Assembly: GCA_035327565.1 (NCBI GenBank)
Contig: DAOLDB010000011.1
Coordinates: forward strand, 1-64,000
Direction of reading: 5' to 3'
Length of the DNA: 64,000 nt
Source of the DNA: JABDLO01 sp035327565
GTDB taxonomy: Bacteria; Bacteroidota; Bacteroidia; Chitinophagales; Saprospiraceae
Shown: positions 1 through 7,706 of the stretch, piece after piece
How the letters are laid out: every line of letters starts with the position of its first letter
Numbering within the stretch: the first letter of the stretch is position 1
The notes under the pieces: generated by a model
Seen by the model: the letters and a program-made list of their open reading frames with translations, nothing else
The model's database searches: none
What the model was told of the DNA's origin: nothing
Position numbers and translations under genes: made by a program

Positions 1-273
1 TTCTACTTCATCAGCACCAAAAAGACCCTCAAACACGCTTCAGCGGATATAGGACTCATCTTTTGTGCCTATAATCTGCGCAGACTGTTTAATATACTGG
101 ATCGGGACACCCTTAGAAAGTACCTGAGGGCACTTTTAGCTTTATTTCAGGCGGTTTTCAGTCATTTTAAGGCCGTTAGGCGGGTTTTATTATCGGGAGC
201 ATCTGTGATCAACCCTCCGGATCTGTTCAATTTGCCTGCCTTAAACCGGCTGAGATTCGTCAGATTTGATTAA
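1..273 (+). mobile_element. C-terminal fragment of an IS1182-like DDE transposase
   Basis: An open frame enters from the left edge and ends at TAA 271-273, giving 90 residues. It contains the stretch GLIFCAYNLRRLFNIL, which resembles the end of the DDE_Tnp_1_6 domain of IS1182-like transposases, where a conserved helix with YNLRR closes the catalytic fold. The catalytic residues lie outside the window, so I cannot tell whether the gene is intact. The tail after the helix is proline- and leucine-rich and unremarkable. A damaged regulator gene starts 72 bases downstream. The family call rests on this short motif only. Confidence 0.6.
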
Positions 274-345
274 TATTGGTAGAAAAACGGAGGTTTTGAG
301 ACTGACCGACGTTGGTGGCAATTTTAAAAAGAAAGCGAACAAGCA

Positions 346-924
346 ATGACAGAACAGTTTTTTACATACACCGACAAGTTTGTAAACTTCACACAGGTAG
401 ACAAAGAACTATTGGATTCAGTCTTGACATTTAGAATAGCGAAAACAAAAACTGAATTGGTTTCATACGACAAGCGGACAGATGAATTATTTTTCTTGCT
501 CAAAGGTTGCCTTAGAAAATACTATGTAAAAGACGGAGAGCAAATAACAGTTTACATAATGGCAGAAAATAGTTTCATAGGTGCGTTTGATAGTTGCGTT
601 GCAGGAACACCAAGCAAAGAAACCATTGAAACATTTGAACCAACGGAACTTCTTGTTCTCACTAAAAAAGATTTGACCAGACTTTACAAAGAAATTCCTT
701 TGATGAACGAGTTTGTGTGAAAAATCTTGGAGCAAACGCTAATTCAATTTCAAAAGGCTTTGACATCTTTCATTTTAGACAGCCCCGAGGAGCGATATAT
801 AAAATTGTTTTCGCAAAATCCCGAAATCTTGCAACGAGTTCCGAAACATATGCTTGCCACCTATTTGGGTATTACAGCAACATCGTTAAGTCGTATCAGA
901 AAACGGATTTTGGAAAAAACGTAG
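346..924 (+). pseudogene. Crp/Fnr-type transcriptional regulator, interrupted by an in-frame TGA
   Basis: The frame from ATG 346 codes for a cyclic-nucleotide-binding-like beta-roll (about residues 25-110, including ELFFLLKGCLRKYY) and is stopped by TGA at 718-720. The same frame then continues without shift through KILEQTLIQFQKAL, the dimer helix, and a C-terminal helix-turn-helix (HMLATYLGITATSLSRIRKR) to TAG 922-924. Reading the stop as a codon gives 192 residues, the usual length of small Bacteroidota Crp/Fnr regulators. The TGA stands where CGA (Arg) would be expected, so a single C-to-T change explains it. Unless the stop is read through, only the sensor half is made and DNA binding is lost. 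It probably regulated the adjacent epimerase gene; this is inferred from position only. Confidence 0.8.
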
Positions 925-1008
925 CCGTCTTTCTTTCTTGTCTTTTGTAAACGATTTTCGGTTTAACACTTGCCAACTTTGCACCGAACCATTAAAAATA
1001 AGCAAAGT

Positions 1009-1973
1009 ATGAAACAAGTATTTGTAACAGGCGGTTCGGGTTTTGTAGGACAAAATCTAATCCCAATGCTCATAGAAAACGGCTACAAAGTAAAGGCGCT
1101 GGCACGCTCAACGCAAGCCATTCAAAAGTAGAACAGTTAGGAGCAAAAGCCGTAAAAGGCGATTTGAACGACAAACAAGAGTTAACAGCTGGCGTAAAAG
1201 ATTGTGTTTCGGTATTTCATTTAGCGGCCCCTGTCGATTTTTTTGCTAATGAAAAAGACCTAAAAAAATTGCACATTGAAGCAACTGAATTTTTATTGGA
1301 AGTTGCAAAAAATGCCAACATAAAAAAGTTTGTTTACCTAAGTGCTGCTTCTGGCATTATGAATGGCAAACCCATCGTAAACGCTAATGAAGCCTACGTT
1401 CCCGACAACATTATTGACGGCTATTCACGAACAAAACTACCAACCGAAAATGTAGTTTTGAGAGCAAACAAAAACAACTTTCAAACCATTGCGGTAAGAC
1501 CACCTTTGGTTTGGGGTAAAGGCGACCCCAATACATTGCTTGGGGTTATGGAAGCCACTAAAAAGGGAAGAATGCAATTTATTGACGGAGGAAAACACCG
1601 TTTAGTAACATGTCACGTTGCCAATGTTTGTCATGTCTTAATTTTAGCCGACCAATCAGTGCATAAGGGTAAAACCTATTTTATTACAGACTGTGAAACG
1701 CCTGTATTCAAACAATTCATTAAAAAATATGTGGCCACACAAGGCGTGGCTATTCCCGACAAATCGGTTTCGTTGGCTATGGCAAACCGTATTGCTTCAG
1801 CAATGGAATTTGTTTGGAAAACATTTAAACTCACAGGGCACCTGCCGCTTTACAAAGGACTCGTAAATGTATTGGGCGTTGAGTTTAACACAAACGACAG
1901 CAAAGCAAGACAGGAACTCGGCTACAAACCACTTCTAACTATTGAGCAAGGACTAGAACTAATGAGAAAATGA
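1009..1973 (+). pseudogene. NAD(P)-dependent epimerase / extended SDR, frameshifted
   Basis: ATG 1009 opens a Rossmann fold with the nucleotide-binding motif GGSGFVG, but the frame ends at TAG 1129-1131 after 40 codons. The rest of the protein continues in another frame: NASHSKVEQLGAKAVKGDL, the catalytic YSRTK (YxxxK), and the C-terminal substrate-side domain to TGA 1971-1973. Restoring one A at 1110-1111 (TCAAC to TCAAAC) joins the two parts as ARS-NASHSK and gives about 321 residues, the normal length for this family. The gene looks like a recently inactivated 3-beta-HSD/dihydroflavonol-reductase-like SDR. A sequencing error in a short A run is the alternative. It follows the broken regulator by 84 bases. 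Confidence 0.8.
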
Positions 1974-2193
1974 TAAACTGGTAACATTCAAACTTTCATC
2001 CAAGTAGACAAAACGCCCCACTAAAAGAACACCAAAAGATCTCCTAAACTCTAAGAGCGTATTGTTTACCCGGTGTTCAACGACTACTCGCCGCTGTGTT
2101 CCACTGTACTTAAGAGGAAGTATCCATTTGATTCTTTCCTGTTAAGGATTCTACGTTTCGTTTGAGACAATTTTTGATAATAAAAGCCCCCAA

Positions 2194-2505
2194 TCAAGCT
2201 GCTGTAAGCTGTACTGATTTATATATTTTCATTTTTGTATGTTGTTCGCATATTTTTCCCAAGCCTTTATTATGCAGAGTAGGTGAAAACTCATCTAATT
2301 CCAGGAAAAACCACAAATAAGGTTTTTTTTCAATCACCTGCACGGTATATTCAACACTGAGTTTAAGTTTATGTTTGATAAAATGGCTACCCATGACAAT
2401 ACGAGGGTTAATGCTTGATCTTCCAAAATCGGAGAACATCTTGGAAAATATCGTTGCATAATCCAGTGATAATGTATTATATGCAAAGGTTTTCAGAAAA
2501 AACAC
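2194..2505 (-). mobile_element. N-terminal fragment of a DUF772-type (IS5/IS1182-like) transposase
   Basis: A 103-residue minus-strand frame contains FSDFGRSSINPRIVMGSHFI, KHKLKLS and YLWFFLELDEFSP. This is the pattern of the DUF772 N-terminal domain, normally a GRPSI-PR-.-G-.-KH...L core followed by NPY.Q.F.G. After residue about 75 the similarity fades, and no catalytic DDE part follows toward lower coordinates, so this is a remnant. Its orientation is opposite to the transposase end at 1-273. It may be the other side of an old inverted pair, but the two fragments do not overlap in protein sequence, so common origin cannot be tested here. Confidence 0.6.
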
Positions 2506-3102
2506 ATATTACTTTGTATATAAACAAATATTATTATACATTATTTACCTATAAATCAATAATATATATTAGAATCAGAAAGCTCTATTTACCATTGTCA
2601 GTATGATTTTTATCCTACGGTTAGCTCTGTTTTACAGCATAGGATCGACCTGATATTCCTTTTTTCGGAAGGTTTATGGTTGGATTCAAGATATGATCAA
2701 TTTTCTGATTCACAATGACTGAAAGTTCATCGGCTCTGCTTATCATGACTGTCTTGAGAAAGTAGAAGTCTCTACATATTCTATACTGAGTACAGACAGG
2801 TTAAGTGCATAGAAATGTGAAATTAAAAGCAATTTCTGAATACTTCGTACTCCTATCGGTTAGCATTCAATAGTAACACTAATTTTATTTTTCTTTATTT
2901 TTGAGAATATTTATATATCTATGGAATACTTAAACCCCATGTATAACAGAAGAAACGATTTGCACAGAATTTTCTTCTTAGGATTTATTGCATATGTTAA
3001 TTCTTGTAATTTATGTCAGAGATAATAATATTTTTTATATTATTGTATTAATAATTTGATTTTTGAATCATTTTGATTCTTCAAAACGTACAATTCTGTC
3101 CT
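2506..3102. other. Long AT-rich non-coding gap
   Basis: Nearly 600 bases without a credible gene between the transposase remnant and the signal-peptide protein at 3103. The stretch 2510-2590 is especially AT-rich, and short frames in it have no recognisable protein character. No inverted terminal repeat could be matched by eye to the transposase fragments. The last 100 bases must hold the promoter of the 3103 gene; several TTTG strings occur at 3055-3075, but none has a convincing partner box. Confidence 0.5.
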
Positions 3103-3975
3103 ATGAAAAACTTAATTCTGACTTTATTTTTAGGTGGTTTATTTGGTATTTCCAATATGGATGCACAGGTATTTAAGTGTGATTTTGGAATGGATTCCTT
3201 GTCAATTGGTCCTGTAATTTGTGTGGATTCTACAGAAACCGGTAATCAATATTTGCAATTTATTGTTACTACTACGGGTAATTTTGGAAGCGGAACTAAA
3301 ATCATTGATATACCTCCAGGCTCTTATATAAAATGTGATGATGGCAACTTTTTCGAAATTATAGGAGAAGATGTTTATTTTCATTCTAATGATACTTGTA
3401 TTGTCCAAATTCTATCAGAAGATTGTGAAGAAGTTGAATTTAATATTAGAGTTAAATATCAAGAATTTGGAGCAGAAAGTTGCGACACAACTTTTGTAAA
3501 TGTCATTTTCTCCCCAGTAGACAGCATAGAAATCAAGGATCCCTGTAGTTGTGATGATCCCGGAAATATTTTAGATATGGCAGGAAATATCATTTTATTC
3601 AGGGAAGTACTTACTGTAAATTTTGCGAATTTTGATGATGAAGTAACATTGGCAATGGGTCATGAGAATTTCCTGGATTCAGGAGGCAATCAAATGATTA
3701 CTCCCACAGGGTTTACACAGACATTACCGGGCGTATTTGAGTTAGTGTTTTACCGGTCTCCTGGTACAAGTTTTACTGTAACCATTCAAAGAATGTTTCC
3801 TGATACGGCTGTTGATGCATATGTTTTTTCATCAATGGAACAATGCGACAGTCAAGATTGTATACCTCCACCCATCCCCGCTATGGGTGCATGGGCTTTG
3901 ATCATATTGGGTATTTTACTGTCCATTTTAGCCTTGGTGGGCATGAGACAGCAAAATTGGATTACTGCACGATGA
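3103..3975 (+). CDS. Secreted protein with IPTL-CTERM-like sorting tail
   Basis: A 290-residue protein. I place the start at ATG 3103 because MKNLILTLFLGGLFGISNMDAQ is a clean signal peptide; an in-frame upstream start adds ten residues and spoils it. The mature part is acidic, rich in beta-strand-like sequence and cysteine (C-D-S, DPCSCDD), and I do not recognise a domain. The C-terminus carries PPIPAMGAW, then a hydrophobic helix (about residues 264-283) and a short tail with Arg. This matches the IPTL-CTERM pattern (consensus IPTLSEWG, helix, basic end), a signal handled by exosortase H in other bacteria. I infer a surface-anchored or released protein of unknown function. It converges with the Kelch gene 32 bases downstream. 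Confidence 0.75.
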   Translation: MKNLILTLFLGGLFGISNMDAQVFKCDFGMDSLSIGPVICVDSTETGNQYLQFIVTTTGNFGSGTKIIDIPPGSYIKCDDGNFFEIIGEDVYFHSNDTCIVQILSEDCEEVEFNIRVKYQEFGAESCDTTFVNVIFSPVDSIEIKDPCSCDDPGNILDMAGNIILFREVLTVNFANFDDEVTLAMGHENFLDSGGNQMITPTGFTQTLPGVFELVFYRSPGTSFTVTIQRMFPDTAVDAYVFSSMEQCDSQDCIPPPIPAMGAWALIILGILLSILALVGMRQQNWITAR

Positions 3976-4007
3976 TTTCAGGGTAGGGTGGTATAATGGG
4001 TACAACT

Positions 4008-5009
4008 TCATTGGCATAACCTGATTAAGTCATCTAATTCATTGTCTCCACCTCTGCTGGAATTTCCTGCACCTACATAGATACAATTGTTAAAGTACAC
4101 CATTCCGGTGCCGTGGCGGCCATTTTTCATGGGGGGAAGTGCACTCCATGACTGGTTTTGTGTATCGTAAATTTCAGTGATGGGAAAAGCCTGACGACTC
4201 TTGAGTGACTCGCCCCCGCTTATATAAAGTTTTTTATCATGAAACAGAGTGAATGTGCCTGCACGGGGAGTTGGTAGCTCTTGTTCCAAAGTACTCCACT
4301 GATGTGTTTGAAAATCATATACGTCAATTTCCGTAATGACATGAGTAAATGTTCCGTATGGGGCCTTGGTCATTCTCCCTCCTGCTACATACAGCTTATC
4401 ATTGCCAACAACCGCCTGAAAATGGTCTCTGACCCTGGGGGCATCGGGCAATTTTTTCCATTTTCTTGTTATAGGATTGTATTCATCAAAGAAGGACTTG
4501 TGTCCTCCCATATGACCTTCGGATAGTCCTCCCACCCAGTATATTTTGTCCTGGTAAATTACTGTACCTCCGGACCCTCTCAACCGCTCTGTGGGTATGC
4601 TATCAATAGAAAACCACTCGTCAGTGTCTGGATTATAGGATATAATATAGGGGAGAGGAAGCTCATTGGGATAGAGACCGGTCATGGCACCTACGATCAC
4701 AATTTTATCCCGGAATACCACAGGTTGAAAATGATGAATTTCAAGGGGTGGCTGACTGCCTTGTGTCCACTTGTTTTCAGCAGGGTCATAAATATCTACA
4801 GGCCGATACCCACGACCACCTATCAAATAAAACTTGCCCTTTCTCTCTACAAATCCACATTCGTGACGCTTCATGGGTTTTGTTCCATCGGATGTTTTTA
4901 TTTCTTCCCAACTTTTTTCAGCATTTCCACACGAAATCGTGGAAAATGAAATCACAACAACCAGGTAGTAAATGACCATATGCATCAAATACCTTACAGA
5001 AATCTCCAT
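4008..5009 (-). CDS. Kelch-repeat lipoprotein
   Basis: 333 residues. A hydrophobic N-terminal segment ends in STISCGN, a likely lipobox with the acylated Cys; starts at the later ATG codons (4982 or 4976) would give a shorter, more typical signal. The rest is about six Kelch blades, each with paired glycines and a Y-x6-W spacing: FYLIGGRG...KWTQG, IYWVGG...KWKKL, LYVAGG...QWSTL, LYISGGE...SWSAL, IYVGAG. Six blades fit one closed beta-propeller. Such envelope Kelch proteins bind glycans or proteins, or form part of sialic-acid mutarotase-like enzymes; nothing here allows a choice. The gene stands alone, with a 423-base gap upstream. Confidence 0.8.
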   Translation of the reverse strand: MEISVRYLMHMVIYYLVVVISFSTISCGNAEKSWEEIKTSDGTKPMKRHECGFVERKGKFYLIGGRGYRPVDIYDPAENKWTQGSQPPLEIHHFQPVVFRDKIVIVGAMTGLYPNELPLPYIISYNPDTDEWFSIDSIPTERLRGSGGTVIYQDKIYWVGGLSEGHMGGHKSFFDEYNPITRKWKKLPDAPRVRDHFQAVVGNDKLYVAGGRMTKAPYGTFTHVITEIDVYDFQTHQWSTLEQELPTPRAGTFTLFHDKKLYISGGESLKSRQAFPITEIYDTQNQSWSALPPMKNGRHGTGMVYFNNCIYVGAGNSSRGGDNELDDLIRLCQ

Positions 5010-5432
5010 ATCACCCTATACTTTCATTCAAATATAGAACAATTCCACTATGACTTTCTTTTAAAAGAATCGGTTTATTGGACCAGAGTGGGTTTACCTT
5101 TAGTCATTCGATATCATCGGGATTTCCTGTGAGTTGTATGTTTTTAGATACCGAATCCCATTCCTGTTGGGGTAGAGTCTTTCCTGTATTCCGGTTATAT
5201 TTTCTACAAAGTGAACATTATCAACGGAATATGGATGGAGGTAGTCCGGGACAGGACTGGTGAAATTGTCAGGTGGTGATATTTTCAATACTCTCACATT
5301 TTTTTTCTTACTGATTAATGCACATTGTCTTTACCCAATAATCAAATTACAACTAAAAAATTAACACTTAAACATTCTCTGCAACACTTTCAGTTGTGTC
5401 ATGCCAGTAGAACTGTCCCCCTATTAATATGA
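5010..5432. other. Intergenic gap, possible gene remnant
   Basis: Separates the Kelch gene from the thrC group. A minus-strand frame at 5100-5297 codes for 65 residues with some protein-like character (DNFTSPVPDYLHPYSVDNVH, then RLYPNRNGIRYL), which could be the end of an old gene. I cannot name a family, and there is no supporting start or signal. The part 5300-5432 is AT-rich and shows nothing I recognise. Confidence 0.3.
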
Positions 5433-6605
5433 CTAGAGGGTTAAATTCTCAATATACTTATAGGGAGAACCCGTGTTTATGAGCAGGACAGTTTCATTTT
5501 GAGTGATGAATCCTGATTCCTTGAGTTTTTTAGAGGCCATTACTACAGCGGCACCCTCGGGTGACAGAAACAAACCTTCTTTCTCTGCCGCCCATTGTAT
5601 TCCCTGGAGAATGTCGTTTTCTGCCACATCGATGGCTGTTCCTTTGCTTTCATATATTGCTTTCATAATCAGCCGGTCACCAAAAGCCTTGGGAACTCTT
5701 AGTCCATTGGCTATGGTAATTCCAGGGTTGTCATAGGGTTCATTATAATCCCAGCCATTTTTATATGCTTTTACCACAGGGTTGCATTGTTCTATCTGGA
5801 CTACTACCATTTTGGTTGGAATTTCCTGAATCCATCCCAATTCAAGCATTTCATGAAAAGCTTTCCAAATGCCTATCAAACCAGTACCTCCCCCGGTAGG
5901 ATAGATAATAACATCAGGCAATTTCCAGTTCAGTTGCTCCGCAATTTCATAACCCATAGTTTTTTTGCCTTCAAGGCGAAAGGGTTCCTTCAACGTACTT
6001 ACATCCCACCAATCAGGATATCCTGCAGATCGGGTCATCTCCAGTCCTGCATCTCTGATGGATCCTTGTACCTGCGTCACCCGGGCCCCCATTACCTGAC
6101 AGTCCATCCTGAATACATCCGGAGTTTGTTCGGGCATAAAAATATGTGCAGTGGCATCGGCTTTAGCAGTATAGGCAGCAAGTGCCGATCCTGCATTTCC
6201 TGCAGTAGGTACACAAAACTGAGATATTCCCCATTCCTTTGCTTTACTTACAGCCATAGCCATGCCTCGGGCTTTGAAGGATCCGGTAGGATTATTCCCT
6301 TCGTCTTTTATAATGATATGGTGAATGTTTAAAAATTCTGCGAGCTTTTGTGCATCCAGAATGGGAGTGTATCCTTCACCCAGTGTGATTATGTTTTGAT
6401 CATCAACCAGCGGCAGCATTTCCCTGTACCTCCACATATCATGTTTTCTTTCTTTGAGAATATCCCGGGACAAAGGAGTACGAGTGTCATATATGGCTAC
6501 TAATGGTTGTTGGCTGTCAGGAGCATATCCTATAGGTTGATCTATGGAGTACTTTTTTCCAGTGAGATGGCATTGCAAAGCAATGAGTCGAGAGTGGGTA
6601 AGCAT
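5433..6605 (-). CDS. thrC: Threonine synthase
   Basis: A 390-residue PLP enzyme of fold type II that converts O-phosphohomoserine to threonine. The PLP lysine is K111 in NPTGSFKARG, and TGGGTGLIG forms the phosphate-binding loop. The N-terminal TLGEGYTPI is the usual threonine synthase signature, and the length fits the shorter, archaeal/plant-like class. Nine bases separate it from the DUF900 gene upstream, so the two are probably co-transcribed. Aspartate kinase, the first step of the same pathway, is 33 kb away at 39671. A related fold-II lyase such as threonine or diaminopropionate lyase is possible but fits the N-terminus less well. Confidence 0.85.
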   Translation of the reverse strand: MLTHSRLIALQCHLTGKKYSIDQPIGYAPDSQQPLVAIYDTRTPLSRDILKERKHDMWRYREMLPLVDDQNIITLGEGYTPILDAQKLAEFLNIHHIIIKDEGNNPTGSFKARGMAMAVSKAKEWGISQFCVPTAGNAGSALAAYTAKADATAHIFMPEQTPDVFRMDCQVMGARVTQVQGSIRDAGLEMTRSAGYPDWWDVSTLKEPFRLEGKKTMGYEIAEQLNWKLPDVIIYPTGGGTGLIGIWKAFHEMLELGWIQEIPTKMVVVQIEQCNPVVKAYKNGWDYNEPYDNPGITIANGLRVPKAFGDRLIMKAIYESKGTAIDVAENDILQGIQWAAEKEGLFLSPEGAAVVMASKKLKESGFITQNETVLLINTGSPYKYIENLTL

Positions 6606-6614
6606 ATAGTTATT

Positions 6615-7655
6615 TTACGGGACTTTATGCGGAAGGTATGGTTGGAGAATAAAATATCCTTTCTTGGAGGAAGGATACCGGTCATCGTTACAGGCTCCGG
6701 TCATCTGCAACATCATATCCCTCCTAACAGTTGCACTACTGTAAAAGTATCGATGATTGGACAAATTTGGTCCAATCCCTTCATTGTCATCAATCAGTGA
6801 AACATCAATCATACGTATCCGGTCATTGATGATGGTTGCATCCGGACTGGGGTTTAACCCCAGTCGATCGTTTTTATTGATGGATCTTGACATACCTAAA
6901 GTTCTGTCATTTTGATGAATATAAATCCAAATGCTATCGGCGATATAAGTAATGCTATCCATGGGCTCTCCTGGCTGAAAGATATTCACTTCAAGGTCTG
7001 CTGCATGCATGTACAGGGTATTAAAAATTCGGGGATAGCATTCCTTTTCATCAAGTGATTCATATATGCCTTGCAAAACCCGGTTGCCCATAGAATGTGC
7101 TAATATATCCATACCTGCATGATCCCATAACCGGAGTTGTTCTAAGATTTGCCCAAAAAAATGCCCTGTATTCAAAGCGTTTTCTTTATTTTCCCAATAA
7201 GACAACCCTGATTGCCAGGTCAATGATATAACCAGGCCGTATGGATTATTCTCTTGGTTGAAAACACTATCATAATATTTTGTCATCACGGCATTTTGTA
7301 TCCAGGGTCTATGTGCCCACATCCCATGAATATAAATAAGTATTTTTTGCCGGTTGGCAGGTTTTTCAGCTAAAGACAACTTCCAATCTTTAAGCGCATC
7401 TTCCCAAAGATTCTGATCTGAATTTCCTTTTATGATATCTCCATTGTCGCGAACTTCAAACGATCCGGTGATTAACTCATATTTTGATTTATCCATGGTT
7501 GGAATTTCAATATATTTCATCATCACATCCGATGGAGTTACTTTTTTCTCTATAAAAGACTCGAAAATGGAGGTCGCAAAAAAGAAAGGAACACATAGGG
7601 TAAATGCAATCAATCCTATAAATGAGTAATTTTTACTATGAACTAAAACCAACAT
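6615..7655 (-). CDS. DUF900-type alpha/beta hydrolase, membrane-anchored
   Basis: 346 residues. One hydrophobic helix (about 11-30) would anchor the protein or act as an uncleaved signal. The catalytic domain follows with ILIYIHGMWAHRPW (oxyanion strand) and ILAHSMGNRVL, where S188 is the nucleophile; the spacing and the GN after the nucleophile elbow are typical of DUF900 esterase-like hydrolases. The histidine of the triad may lie near HQNDRT or the C-terminal SNHRYF. The substrate is unknown. The gene sits between the M14 peptidase (51 bases upstream) and thrC (9 bases downstream), which suggests one transcript but not an obvious shared function. Confidence 0.75.
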   Translation of the reverse strand: MLVLVHSKNYSFIGLIAFTLCVPFFFATSIFESFIEKKVTPSDVMMKYIEIPTMDKSKYELITGSFEVRDNGDIIKGNSDQNLWEDALKDWKLSLAEKPANRQKILIYIHGMWAHRPWIQNAVMTKYYDSVFNQENNPYGLVISLTWQSGLSYWENKENALNTGHFFGQILEQLRLWDHAGMDILAHSMGNRVLQGIYESLDEKECYPRIFNTLYMHAADLEVNIFQPGEPMDSITYIADSIWIYIHQNDRTLGMSRSINKNDRLGLNPSPDATIINDRIRMIDVSLIDDNEGIGPNLSNHRYFYSSATVRRDMMLQMTGACNDDRYPSSKKGYFILQPYLPHKVP

Positions 7656-7706
7656 TCAGTTTTTTTGCTTTTTGAGTACCTATCAAATTAAAATGCTTTG
7701 TAATCA

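Noticed and set aside
718..720. TGA read as selenocysteine or as a sense codon
   Set aside because: The expected residue is Arg, not Cys/Sec, and other genes in the window end normally at TGA (for example at 3975), so the standard bacterial code applies.
1105..1131. Programmed frameshift in the epimerase gene
   Set aside because: No slippery heptamer with a downstream structure is visible, and SDR enzymes are not known to use frameshifting; a plain deletion or sequencing error is simpler.
1..2505. Defence island or toxin-antitoxin module in the accessory patch
   Set aside because: All frames in the patch are explained by transposase fragments, a Crp/Fnr regulator and an SDR; no toxin, nuclease or antitoxin features were seen.
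5787..6332. 181-codon plus-strand frame opposite thrC
   Set aside because: Antisense to a clear threonine synthase, with composition of a shadow frame and no domain.
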